Below are positions 1-7,963 of a stretch of DNA of 64,000 nt, piece after piece. The notes beneath the pieces are model-generated. The model saw only the letters and a list, made by a program, of their open reading frames with translations, was not told the origin of the DNA and ran no database searches. A program made the position numbers and the translations under genes. The first letter of the stretch is position 1. Each line of letters begins with the position of its first letter. Source of the DNA: Sphingomonas abaci (lineage in GTDB: Bacteria > Pseudomonadota > Alphaproteobacteria > Sphingomonadales > Sphingomonadaceae); assembly GCF_014199625.1 (NCBI RefSeq), contig NZ_JACHNY010000006.1, positions 124,001-188,000 on the forward strand. The letters run 5' to 3'.

Positions 1-60
1 ATGCCACTGAGGCTTGACGATCGCGGCCGGGCCGTCGCCGGCCCGCCCCCTTTTGCCGGC

Positions 61-468
61 TCAGCGACAGCGGAACTGATTGCGCTCGATTGCGCGCCCC
101 GCCAGCGCGCCGCCGGCCGCTCCGAGCAGCGTGCCGATCGTTTGCGAGCCACCGGAGGCGATCAGGTTGCCCAGGATGCCGCCTGCCGCCGCGCCGACGA
201 TCAGTCCGGTCGTGCCGTCCGGGCGGCGGCAGTAATAACGGCCATCCTGACCGCGATAGACGCGGTCGTTGGCGCTCAGTTGCCGCTCGCGGTAGCGCGG
301 CGAATCGACGTAATAACGATCGGCATAATAGCCATTATAGGAGGGGTCGGGCCGGTCGTAATCGTACGCGCCGTAGCTTCGGTACTGCGGATCCATGCCG
401 ATACCGCCATATTCCGAACAGCCACCCAGCAGGCTGGCGGCGGCGGCAACAGCGAGGATCATGCGCAT
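61..468 (-). CDS. Glycine-zipper 2TM-type lipoprotein, Tyr-rich
   Basis: This 135-residue protein begins with a short hydrophobic signal ending in a lipobox (LLGGC, Cys17), so it is probably a lipoprotein. After it comes a tyrosine-rich, low-complexity stretch (about residues 20-60). The C-terminal half is a glycine zipper with repeated Gly/Ala spacing, of the kind seen in the glycine-zipper 2TM (SlyB/Rickettsia 17-kDa antigen-like) family, and it ends in FRCR. I chose the ATG at 468 because AAGGAG lies just upstream; an in-frame start at 507 has no such site and would put the signal peptide inside the protein. Such proteins are usually placed in the outer membrane and may affect envelope integrity; the exact role is unknown. 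Confidence 0.8.
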   Translation of the reverse strand: MRMILAVAAAASLLGGCSEYGGIGMDPQYRSYGAYDYDRPDPSYNGYYADRYYVDSPRYRERQLSANDRVYRGQDGRYYCRRPDGTTGLIVGAAAGGILGNLIASGGSQTIGTLLGAAGGALAGRAIERNQFRCR

Positions 469-525
469 CGAGGCTCTCCTTGGTGATGATAGCCGCTCAA
501 TGCACAAGACCCCCGCCGGGTTGCT

Positions 526-951
526 TTAGATCAAGGTCGCGTCCAATGAAATCTCGGCATTCAGCAGCTTCGAGATCGGGCAGTTGGCCTTGGCCTCCTG
601 GGCGATACGGTCGAATTCGGCGGGGTCGATGTCCGGCACCGAGGCGCGCAACGTCAGCGCCGACTTCGTCACCTTGAAACCGTCGCCATCCTTTTCCAGT
701 GTGACGGCGGCATCGGTGTCGAGCGTGCCGTCGGCATGGCCGGCACCCGCCAGCGCGAAACTCAACGCCATGGTGAAGCAGCTCGCATGGGCCGCCGCGA
801 TCAGTTCCTCCGGGTTGGTGCCCGGCTCGTTCTCGAACCGCGTGTTGAAGCCGTAGGGCTGGTTGTCGAGCACGCCGGAGCCCAGGCTGACATGGCCCTT
901 GCCCGACTTGCCCAAGCCTTCATATTTCGCGGACGCCTTGCGCACGGTCAT
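526..951 (-). CDS. osmC: OsmC-family peroxiredoxin
   Basis: The 141-residue protein matches the OsmC family over its full length. It has the two family cysteines, Cys58 in HASCFTMAL (peroxidatic) and Cys124 in ANCPISKLL (resolving), almost exactly at the positions of E. coli OsmC (59 and 125). OsmC proteins are cytosolic thiol peroxidases that reduce organic hydroperoxides. The ATG at 951 follows a GAAGGAAG ribosome-binding site; the reading frame stays open far upstream but only as a shadow of the next gene. The neighbours on the same strand are a small membrane protein upstream and the glycine-zipper lipoprotein downstream, so an envelope or oxidative stress setting is plausible but not shown. 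Confidence 0.93.
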   Translation of the reverse strand: MTVRKASAKYEGLGKSGKGHVSLGSGVLDNQPYGFNTRFENEPGTNPEELIAAAHASCFTMALSFALAGAGHADGTLDTDAAVTLEKDGDGFKVTKSALTLRASVPDIDPAEFDRIAQEAKANCPISKLLNAEISLDATLI

Positions 952-989
952 TGATGCTTCCTTCTCTATAAAAAAACTCAAAAGCGGGA

Positions 990-1382
990 TCAGCCGATCG
1001 ACGACCCGCGATCCGCCGCGAAACCGGGCGCTGGGCCGGTGGCCGGGCGCAGCGACTCGCGCTCCTCGGCCGTCGGGATGGCGGTCGGGTCGGGTCGGAA
1101 GGCCTCGGGCGCACGGTGGGTGCCGGGCTCGGGCGCGTCGGGGGCCAGGTCGGGCGCGGCGTGTTCGGCCGGGTTGGGCTTTGGCCGGCGCGCCAGCAAG
1201 GTCGCCGCGACCAACGATCCCACCGCCGCGACACCCGCCGCCGCCAACGCGATCACGCGGGTGCGGTCGTGCTCGGATGCCTTGGCCGGCCGGGACTTGC
1301 CCTTGGGCGGGTGCGGCTTGCCCGGCTTGGCGTCGCCATGCTTGGCGGACGGGCCCTTCTTGGGCGGGGTCTTGGCTGCCAT
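990..1382 (-). CDS. Small single-span membrane protein, Lys/Pro-rich
   Basis: This 130-residue protein has a basic Lys/Pro-rich N-terminus (residues 1-40), one hydrophobic segment (about 43-64, rich in Ala/Val/Gly) and a Pro/Glu-rich tail. The likely topology is one membrane span with the basic side in the cytoplasm. I do not recognise a named family. The ATG at 1382 has AAAAGG at good spacing; an in-frame GTG two codons upstream is a less likely start. It lies 38 bases upstream of osmC on the same strand and may be co-transcribed with it. Confidence 0.65.
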   Translation of the reverse strand: MAAKTPPKKGPSAKHGDAKPGKPHPPKGKSRPAKASEHDRTRVIALAAAGVAAVGSLVAATLLARRPKPNPAEHAAPDLAPDAPEPGTHRAPEAFRPDPTAIPTAEERESLRPATGPAPGFAADRGSSIG

Positions 1383-1451
1383 GAACACACCTTTTCATAT
1401 CGTTCGGGGGCCGATAACGGCCCGGCCGACGCGCCTGTTCCCGCCAGCCGG

Positions 1452-2267
1452 TCAGGCGATGCCGAACGGCACCACATGGTTGGCCTGGCTATGTCCCACC
1501 GCCGCGCGGCCCAGATAGGGCACGCCGAGCGTGGCGGCGGTGCGCGCGATCATCACCTCCAGCGGCTCGGTCCAGGCCGGCTCGTTCGCCTGGATGTCGT
1601 TGACCACGCCCAGCCGCACCCCCGCCAGTCCGCGCAGTTGCGTGGCATGGCCGACCGTCCACAACATCCGGTCGATCCGGTACATCGGCTCCGACACCTC
1701 CTCGATCACCAGCACATGGTCGGTCAGGTCGGGCAGCCAGGGCGTACCGATCAGCGCAGCGAGGATCGACAGGTTGAACGCCGCCGCCGGCCGGCCGTCC
1801 AGCCCCGGCTCCAGACCCTGCCGGTCGCCGCGCGCCAGCCAGCCAAGCGTGCGCGCCACCGTTTCGTCGCCCTTGGCCCGGTTGATGTCGGTCGCCATTG
1901 GCGCATGGATCGGCCGGCCGATCCGCCGGGCATAGAGCGCCGCCAGCACGAAGCCCATGTCCGAATAGCCGGCGTAGGTCTTGCGCGCGGCCGCCGCATT
2001 CAGCTGCGGCATCACCGCGTCCAGGATGCGGTTCGAGCCATAGCCACCGCGCGCGAACCAAATCGCGTCGAAAGCCGGATCGTTGGCGACCTGGAGAAAG
2101 GCGGCGGCGCGCACCGCATCCGAGCCGGCGAAATGCCCGTCATGCTCGAAACATTGCGGGTGGAAGACCAGATCGACCTCCGGATAGGCGATCGCGGCGA
2201 ACGCCCCGGCGCGCGCGGCGACGACCGGATCGATCGGCCGGGCGGGAGCGACGACACCGATACGCAT
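1452..2267 (-). CDS. ldcA: LD-carboxypeptidase (peptidase S66, LdcA/MccF-like)
   Basis: The 271-residue protein carries the peptidase S66 landmarks: the nucleophile Ser102 in AGYSDMG, a Glu in LVIEEV (189 or 190), and His259 in VGHSQANHVVPFG. The expected Ser-Glu-His triad is therefore complete and the length is close to the usual 300. LD-carboxypeptidases remove the terminal D-Ala from cytosolic muropeptide tetrapeptides during wall recycling; MccF relatives instead detoxify microcin C-type compounds, so that activity cannot be excluded. The gene is divergent, with a 69-base gap, from a MurC/Mpl-like ligase, which favours recycling: the tripeptide it releases is the substrate for Mpl-type ligases. 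Confidence 0.88.
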   Translation of the reverse strand: MRIGVVAPARPIDPVVAARAGAFAAIAYPEVDLVFHPQCFEHDGHFAGSDAVRAAAFLQVANDPAFDAIWFARGGYGSNRILDAVMPQLNAAAARKTYAGYSDMGFVLAALYARRIGRPIHAPMATDINRAKGDETVARTLGWLARGDRQGLEPGLDGRPAAAFNLSILAALIGTPWLPDLTDHVLVIEEVSEPMYRIDRMLWTVGHATQLRGLAGVRLGVVNDIQANEPAWTEPLEVMIARTAATLGVPYLGRAAVGHSQANHVVPFGIA

Positions 2268-2336
2268 GAACTGGTTCCCCCTCTTCGCCCACCCGGCTCG
2301 CTTGCCCGGACGCGCAAAGGCCGATAGCGCGCGGGG

Positions 2337-3734
2337 ATGGAGATCGGCAAACCCCTATTCTTCGTCGGCATCGGCGGCTCCGGCATGATGCCGCTGGCGA
2401 TGATCGTCCGCGCACGCGGCGGCACCGTCGCCGGGTCGGATCGCGGGCTGGACCAGGGCCGCGCCCCCGCCCGCTTCGACGCGCTGCGCGCCCTGGGCAT
2501 CGCGCTGTATCCGCAGGATGGCAGCGGCGTGACCGGGCCCGACCAGCGCATCGTCGCCTCGGCGGCGATCGAAGCGAGCGTGCCCGATATCGTCGCCGCC
2601 GACCGGCTGGGCTGCGAGCGTTCGACCCGTGCCGAACTGCTGGCCGAACTGTTCAACGCCGCGCCGCTGCCGATCGGCGTCGCCGGCACCAGCGGCAAGT
2701 CGACCGTGACCGGGATGATCGGCTGGATCTTCCACGCCACGGGTCGCCGGCCCACCGTGATGAACGGCGCGGTGATGACGAATTTCGCAAGCCCCGACGC
2801 GCCCTTCGCCAGCGCCCTGATCGGCGACGGCGACGCCTTTGTCAGCGAAGTCGACGAAAGCGACGGATCGATCGCGCTTTATCGCCCGCGCATCGCCGTG
2901 CTCAACAACGTCACGCTCGATCACAAGGGGCTGGACGAACTGCGCCAGTTGTTCGGCGCCTTCGCCCGCGCCGCCGATCATGTCGTCGCCAATGCCGGGG
3001 ACGCGGAAACGGCGGCGCTGATCGCCACCCTGCCCCAGGCCCGCAGCTTCGGGATCGAGGTGCCGGCCGACTTCACGGCCGAGAACCTCGCCCCCGAACC
3101 CTGGGCGATCGGCTTCGACCTGGTCGCCATGGGCGAGCGCCACCGCGTCCGGCTGGCGGTGCCCGGTCGCCACAATGTCTCCAACGCGCTCGCCGCGATC
3201 GCGGCGGCGGTGGCGGCGGGCGTCACGCTGGCGGAGGCTGCGCGGGCGGTCGAGGGCTTCACCGGCCTGCGCCGTCGCTTCGACCGGATCGGCGCAGCCG
3301 GCGGCGTCACCGTGATCGACGATTTCGGGCACAATCCCGACAAGATCGCCGCGACCCTCGACACGCTCCATGCCCATCCGGGCCGGCTGCTGCTGCTGTT
3401 CCAGCCGCATGGCTATGGCCCCTTGCGGATGATGGGGCGCGAGCTGGCCCAGGTCTTCGCCGAGCGGCTGCGGCCGGACGACGTTCTGACCATCCCAGAT
3501 CCCGTCTATCAGGGCGGCACCGTGGCGCGCGAGGTCGGCAGCGCCGATCTGGTCGACTGGATCGTGGCGGCCGGCGGCCACGCGCATCACGATGGCGACC
3601 GCGCCGTCGGGACCCGGCGCCTGCTCGCCGAAGCGCGCGATGGCGACCGCATCGTCGTGATGGGCGCGCGCGACGACACGCTGAGCCTGCTCGCCGCCGA
3701 CATTCTCGCGCGACTGGAGGCGCGTACAGCATGA
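2337..3734 (+). CDS. Mur ligase family protein, MurC/Mpl-like (probable muropeptide ligase)
   Basis: This 465-residue protein has the three-part Mur ligase plan: an N-terminal Rossmann-like UDP-sugar domain (GIGGSGM, residues 11-17), an ATP-binding P-loop (GTSGKST, 117-123), the MurC/Mpl-type DESDGS motif, and a C-terminal domain with FGHNPDK. MurC and Mpl normally have GTHGKTT at the P-loop, so Ser in place of His is a variation. The divergent LD-carboxypeptidase suggests a role in recycling, like Mpl, which joins tripeptide to UDP-MurNAc, rather than de novo MurC, which normally sits in the dcw cluster. The stop overlaps the next gene's ATG (ATGA). The specific substrate cannot be told from sequence alone. 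Confidence 0.82.
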   Translation: MEIGKPLFFVGIGGSGMMPLAMIVRARGGTVAGSDRGLDQGRAPARFDALRALGIALYPQDGSGVTGPDQRIVASAAIEASVPDIVAADRLGCERSTRAELLAELFNAAPLPIGVAGTSGKSTVTGMIGWIFHATGRRPTVMNGAVMTNFASPDAPFASALIGDGDAFVSEVDESDGSIALYRPRIAVLNNVTLDHKGLDELRQLFGAFARAADHVVANAGDAETAALIATLPQARSFGIEVPADFTAENLAPEPWAIGFDLVAMGERHRVRLAVPGRHNVSNALAAIAAAVAAGVTLAEAARAVEGFTGLRRRFDRIGAAGGVTVIDDFGHNPDKIAATLDTLHAHPGRLLLLFQPHGYGPLRMMGRELAQVFAERLRPDDVLTIPDPVYQGGTVAREVGSADLVDWIVAAGGHAHHDGDRAVGTRRLLAEARDGDRIVVMGARDDTLSLLAADILARLEARTA

Positions 3735-4474
3735 CCGACCGACCCCGCCTCGCCTTCCACCATTCGCCGGGCGAAGGCCCGACCATCCTCTTCCTGTCCG
3801 GCTATGCCAGCGACATGCAGGGCAGCAAGGCGCTCGCGCTCGAAGCCTGGGCGCGGGCCACGGGCCGCGCCTTTCTGCGCTTCGATTATGCCGGCTGCGG
3901 GCAGAGCGAGGGCGACTTCGCCGACCAGACGCTGGCCGGCTGGCGCGACGACGTGCTGGCGATGATCGACCATGCCGTGGAGGGACCGGTGGTGCTGGTC
4001 GGCTCGTCGATGGGCGGCTGGCTGATGCTGCTGGCGGCGCGCGCCCGGCCCGACCGGGTCGCGGGCATGCTGGGCATCGCCGCCGCGCCCGACTTCACCG
4101 ATTGGGGCTTCACCACCGAGGAGAAGATGGCGATCCTTCAGACCGGCAAGCTGGAGCGCGCCAACCCCTACGGTCCGCAGCCGACGCTCTACACCCGCGC
4201 CTTCTGGTCGTCGGGCGAGGCGAACCGGCTGATGTTCGGCGCCTTCCCCTTTGCCGGTCCGGTGCGGCTGCTTCATGGACAGGCCGACCCGGACGTGCCC
4301 TGGGCGCGGTCGATGCGGCTGGCGGAGCTGATCACCTCGCCCGACGTGCATGTCACGCTGGTCAAGGACGGCGATCACCGCCTGTCGCGCGACGGCGATA
4401 TCACGCTGCTGATCGGCACCCTGGCGCAATTGCTGGGTGCGATCGCCGATGCCGCGGAGCAAGAGGCGGCCTGA
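3731..4474 (+). CDS. Alpha/beta hydrolase
   Basis: This 247-residue protein is a compact alpha/beta hydrolase. The nucleophile elbow is GSSMGG (Ser93), the acid is probably the Asp in GQADPDVPW, and the His is in KDGDHRLS. FLSGYASDMQGSKA near residue 21 and FDYAGCGQSEGDF near 51 are typical of the ABHD10-like acyl-protein thioesterase/esterase group. It has no signal peptide and is probably cytosolic. The ATG overlaps the stop of the Mur ligase gene by four bases, so the two are translationally coupled, though a chemical link between them is not obvious. Substrate unknown. Confidence 0.82.
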   Translation: MTDRPRLAFHHSPGEGPTILFLSGYASDMQGSKALALEAWARATGRAFLRFDYAGCGQSEGDFADQTLAGWRDDVLAMIDHAVEGPVVLVGSSMGGWLMLLAARARPDRVAGMLGIAAAPDFTDWGFTTEEKMAILQTGKLERANPYGPQPTLYTRAFWSSGEANRLMFGAFPFAGPVRLLHGQADPDVPWARSMRLAELITSPDVHVTLVKDGDHRLSRDGDITLLIGTLAQLLGAIADAAEQEAA

Positions 4475-4504
4475 CGGGTTGATACGGCGAGCCAAGGAGT
4501 TTCC

Positions 4505-4942
4505 ATGCGTTACCTGCACACCATGATCCGCGTCACCGATCCGGATGCGACGATCGCCTTTTTCGAGCTGCTGGGTCTGAAGGAGGTCCGCCGGATAGAG
4601 AACGAAGCGGGCCGCTTCACGCTGATCTTTCTCGCCACGCCGGAAGAGATGCGCGGCCCCGGCGAGCGTGCCCAGGCCGAGGTCGAGCTGACCTATAACT
4701 GGGACCCGGAAAGCTATTCGGGCGGCCGGAATTTCGGCCATCTCGCCTATGAGGTCGACGATATCTATGCGACGTGCCAGCGGTTGATGGACGGCGGCGT
4801 CACGATCAACCGCCCGCCGCGTGACGGCAACATGGCCTTCATCAAGACGCCCGACAACATCTCGATCGAATTGCTCCAGCGGGGCGACCGGCTGGCGCCG
4901 GCCGAGCCCTGGTCGTCCATGCCCAACACCGGAACCTGGTGA
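4505..4942 (+). CDS. gloA: Lactoylglutathione lyase (glyoxalase I)
   Basis: This 145-residue VOC-fold enzyme isomerises the methylglyoxal-glutathione hemithioacetal to S-lactoylglutathione. Its metal ligands are visible as His5, Glu61, His79 and Glu122, near the His5/Glu56/His74/Glu122 set of E. coli GloA, and it has the family phrase HTMIRV at the N-terminus. The ATG follows CCAAGGAGTTTCC, a strong ribosome-binding site. The stop overlaps the ATG of gloB (TGATG), so both glyoxalase steps are made together. Confidence 0.95.
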   Translation: MRYLHTMIRVTDPDATIAFFELLGLKEVRRIENEAGRFTLIFLATPEEMRGPGERAQAEVELTYNWDPESYSGGRNFGHLAYEVDDIYATCQRLMDGGVTINRPPRDGNMAFIKTPDNISIELLQRGDRLAPAEPWSSMPNTGTW

Positions 4943-5679
4943 TGGCCGCTCCCGCGCTGGAGATTGTCCGCGTACCCGTCCTTTCGGACAATTACGCTTG
5001 GCTGGTGTTCGATCCCGTCACGCACGAGTGCGCGGCGGTCGATCCCGGCGAGGCGGAGCCGGTGCTGGCGGCAGCGAAGGCGCGGGGCTGGAACGTGTCG
5101 CAGGTCTGGACGACGCACTGGCATCCCGACCATACCGGCGGCAACGCGGCGATGAAGGCCAAGGGCGCGACGATCACCGGTCCGCGCGCCGAGCGGGACC
5201 GTATCCCGACGCTCGACACGCTGGTGGCGGAGGGCGACGTGGTGCGGATCGGCAGCCATACCGGCCATGTCCTGGCAGTGCCGGGCCACACCGCCGGCCA
5301 CATCGCTTTCCACTTCGCCGAAGACCAGGCGGTTTTCACCGGCGACACGCTGTTCGCCATGGGCTGCGGCCGGCTGTTCGAGGGGACGGCGGCGGAGATG
5401 TGGGCGAACATGGAACGCTATGCCGCGATGGCCGACGACACGCGCGTCTATTGCGGGCACGAATATACCGCCGCCAACGCCGCCTTTGCCGTCACTGCCG
5501 AGCCCGACAATGAGGCGATCGCCAGCCGCCGCGCCGAGGTCGAGCGATTGCGCGCGGACGGCGCGGCGACAGTGCCGACCAGCATCGGGCAGGAGCGCGC
5601 CACCAATCCCTTCCTGCGCGCCGGATCGGCCGAGGCACTTGCCCAACTGCGTCAAGCCAAGGATAATTTCCGCGCCTAG
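4942..5679 (+). CDS. gloB: Hydroxyacylglutathione hydrolase (glyoxalase II)
   Basis: This 245-residue metallo-beta-lactamase-fold enzyme hydrolyses S-lactoylglutathione to lactate and glutathione. It carries the binuclear zinc motif THWHPDHTGG, then GHTAGH, the bridging Asp in FTGDTLF and the late His in CGHEYT. The C-terminus has the glyoxalase II substrate-binding region with TNPFLR. I placed the start at the ATG that overlaps the gloA stop (TGATG); a GTG three bases earlier is also in frame. Together with gloA it completes glutathione-dependent methylglyoxal detoxification in the cytosol. Confidence 0.95.
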   Translation: MAAPALEIVRVPVLSDNYAWLVFDPVTHECAAVDPGEAEPVLAAAKARGWNVSQVWTTHWHPDHTGGNAAMKAKGATITGPRAERDRIPTLDTLVAEGDVVRIGSHTGHVLAVPGHTAGHIAFHFAEDQAVFTGDTLFAMGCGRLFEGTAAEMWANMERYAAMADDTRVYCGHEYTAANAAFAVTAEPDNEAIASRRAEVERLRADGAATVPTSIGQERATNPFLRAGSAEALAQLRQAKDNFRA

Positions 5680-5717
5680 GCCGTTGATGCCGGTGCGTGC
5701 AGGAATGGAGTGAAGCG

Positions 5718-6143
5718 ATGCGTCGTTCGATCCCTCTGGCCCTAGTCCTCGGCATCGCCAGTGCCAGCGCCGCCGTGTTCGCGGCCGAACAGTCGGACGG
5801 CAATCAGCGATCCTACAACAGCAAGCGGACGCTGAACCAGGCGCTGGCCGGCCTGACCCCCGGCAAGCCGGTGGATTGCCTGCCCTTCACCCGCACGCCG
5901 TCGAGCGACAGCTTCGGTCAGACGGTGGTCTATCGCTACAGCAGCAGCACCAAATATGTCACCAATGTCGGGCCGGGCTGCGAAGGTCTGGCGCGCGGCG
6001 ACATCATGATCTCGCGCACCAGTTATGGCCGGTTCTGCCGGGGCGACATCATCCAGCTGGTCAATCCGGTCTCGCGCTTCCCGACCGGCAGCTGCGCCTA
6101 TGGCGAGTTCACCCCCTATACCAAGCCGGGCAAGGCCAAGTGA
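5718..6143 (+). CDS. Exported 4-cysteine protein, tandem paralogue A
   Basis: This 141-residue protein starts with a signal peptide (about residues 1-22, ending in AAVFAA). The mature part has four cysteines, in the contexts VDCLPF, PGCEGL, RFCRGD and GSCAYG, and ends in FTPYTKPGK. I do not recognise a named domain. The next gene encodes a protein with the same cysteine order and the same ending pattern (C-x-[YF]-G-x-F-x-P-Y), so the two look like a tandem duplication of one exported, probably disulfide-bonded, periplasmic family. The ATG at 5718 is chosen because it starts the signal peptide. Confidence 0.7.
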   Translation: MRRSIPLALVLGIASASAAVFAAEQSDGNQRSYNSKRTLNQALAGLTPGKPVDCLPFTRTPSSDSFGQTVVYRYSSSTKYVTNVGPGCEGLARGDIMISRTSYGRFCRGDIIQLVNPVSRFPTGSCAYGEFTPYTKPGKAK

Positions 6144-6520
6144 CGGCGCGGGCGCTGGTGGCCGCCTTGCTGGCGCTGCCACTGACCGCCGCCGCCGCCG
6201 ACAAGAGCCCGCTCGCCGGCCGGGTCGCGGGTTCGCCGCAACGCTGCATCACGCTGCGCCAGACCGAGGGCCTGACCATCGCCGAGCGCGATCTGATCCT
6301 GTTCCGCGAGTCCGGCCGGCGCATCTACCGCGCCACGCCGATCGGCCATTGCGGGCAGTTGCAGCCGTTCAACACGCTGATCCTCGATCTCTATTCAGGC
6401 AACACCGTCTGCGAGAACGACCGGTTCCGCGTGCTCACCCCCGGGACGAGCATCCCGGGGCCCTATTGCCGGTTCGGCAAGTTCGTGCCTTATGATCGCC
6501 CGGCGAAGGTCGGTTCATAG
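6140..6520 (+). CDS. Exported 4-cysteine protein, tandem paralogue B
   Basis: The likely start is a GTG that overlaps the stop of the preceding gene (GTGA), giving 126 residues. The N-terminus is a signal peptide (TARALVAALLALPLTAAAA) and the mature part has four cysteines (QRCITL, GHCGQL, TVCEND, PYCRFG) ending in KFVPYDRPAK. Cysteine spacing and the C-terminal motif match the preceding protein, although the rest is diverged. Translational coupling suggests the two act together or need a fixed ratio. Function unknown; a periplasmic location is inferred from the signal peptide. The gene converges on the efflux operon, with a 48-base gap. Confidence 0.68.
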   Translation: MTARALVAALLALPLTAAAADKSPLAGRVAGSPQRCITLRQTEGLTIAERDLILFRESGRRIYRATPIGHCGQLQPFNTLILDLYSGNTVCENDRFRVLTPGTSIPGPYCRFGKFVPYDRPAKVGS

Positions 6521-6568
6521 CGGGAGCGATCGCGACGACGTGTCGGACGATCAGGACGCACGTCCCGG

Positions 6569-7963
6569 TCAGCGGCGGATCACCGCCTCGACCTCGGGGG
6601 GCGACCACCCGCCCCCCATCGCCTGGTAAAGCGTGACATAGGCGGTGAGCCGATCGGCCCGCGCCTGGATCAGCGTCAATTCGGCGTTGAGCAGGCCACG
6701 TTGCGCGTCGAGCTGGTCCAGATAGCCCGAATATCCCGCGCGGTAGCGGTTCGACGCGTTGCGCAGCGCCGCCGCCAGCGCATCGCGTTGCGCCGCCAGC
6801 GCTTGGGCCTGCTCGCCCGAGCGGTGCACCCCGACCAGGCTGTCGTCCACTTCGCGGAATGCGACCAGCGCCGCACGGCGATAGGCGAAGGCGGCCTGAT
6901 CGCGCCGGGCGATCGCGACGTCGCTCTGCGCCCCCAGCCGCCCGCCATCGAAGATCGGCGACAGGATGCTGGCCCCGATGGAGAAGACGCCGATCGGGTT
7001 GGCGAGCGCGGTCGACAGCACCACGCCCGCCGATCCGGTCAACGCCAGGTTAGGCAGCATCGCCGCGCGCGCGCTGTCGAGCGTACGGTCGGCAGCGACC
7101 AGAGTCTGTTCGGCCTGGAACAGGTCAGGCCGGCGGCGGAGCAGGTCGGCGGGCAGGCCGTCGGGAATGACCGGCGCGAGCAGGCGTTCGAGCGTTGCGC
7201 CGCGCGGGATCGGCCCCGGCGCCGTGCCGAGCAGCAGACTGAGGCCATTTTCCTGCCGCGCCACAGCCAGCTCCGCGGCGGGCACCAGTTGCTCGGTGGC
7301 GTGATACTCGCCCTCAGCCTGATGGAGTTCGAGGTTCGATGTATAGCCCGTCTCCGCCCGCCGCCGCGCGATGCGCAGCGCCTCGGCACGCGACGCGAGG
7401 GTCTCGCGCGCCACCGCCAGTCGCCGGTCGAGCGCGCGCAGGCTGATATAGCCGGTTGCCACGCTGCTCGCGACCGACAACCGCACCGCATCGCGCGCAC
7501 CATCGCTGGCGAGCAGTTGCGCCTGGGCGGCCCGACTCGCCTGGCGCAGCCGGCCGAACAGATCGAGATCATAGCTGATCTGCACCGCCGGCTGCGCGCC
7601 CAGCGCGTCGCTCGCGGTCCCGAAAGGGCTGACGCTCTGCCCGGCCGTGCCCGGCGACGCGCCGCCGACCTGCGGGATCCGTTGCGCGCGCGCCAACCGG
7701 AACTGACCGCGCGCCTCCTCGACCCGCGCCGCCGCGATCGCGAGATCGACATTGTTGGCCAGCGCCCGTTCCACCAACCCGGTCAGCACCGGGTCGCCGA
7801 ACCCCTGCCACCAATCGGTCCGCACCGGCGCCGCCGACCCCAATGTGGTCCGCCAGCCGGGTGGCGGCGCGACCGTGGCGGAGGGGGGGGCTTCCGGGCG
7901 CGGGCCGATGCAGGCCGCTAGCGACAGCGTGATGGAGACGCCAAGGACGCTGCGCTGCCTCAC
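6569..7963 (-). CDS. Outer-membrane efflux lipoprotein (NodT/OprM type)
   Basis: This 464-residue protein is an outer membrane factor of the NodT family. It has a lipoprotein signal with Cys18 in LSLAACIG, two long alpha-helical repeats typical of TolC/OprM, and family signatures such as DLFGRLR, PDLFQAEQTL and LNAELTLIQAR. It is the last gene of a four-gene operon with an EmrB-type transporter and an EmrA/HlyD-type adaptor, and its start overlaps the adaptor stop. It should provide the trimeric exit duct of a tripartite pump. What the pump exports cannot be told. Confidence 0.92.
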   Translation of the reverse strand: MRQRSVLGVSITLSLAACIGPRPEAPPSATVAPPPGWRTTLGSAAPVRTDWWQGFGDPVLTGLVERALANNVDLAIAAARVEEARGQFRLARAQRIPQVGGASPGTAGQSVSPFGTASDALGAQPAVQISYDLDLFGRLRQASRAAQAQLLASDGARDAVRLSVASSVATGYISLRALDRRLAVARETLASRAEALRIARRRAETGYTSNLELHQAEGEYHATEQLVPAAELAVARQENGLSLLLGTAPGPIPRGATLERLLAPVIPDGLPADLLRRRPDLFQAEQTLVAADRTLDSARAAMLPNLALTGSAGVVLSTALANPIGVFSIGASILSPIFDGGRLGAQSDVAIARRDQAAFAYRRAALVAFREVDDSLVGVHRSGEQAQALAAQRDALAAALRNASNRYRAGYSGYLDQLDAQRGLLNAELTLIQARADRLTAYVTLYQAMGGGWSPPEVEAVIRR

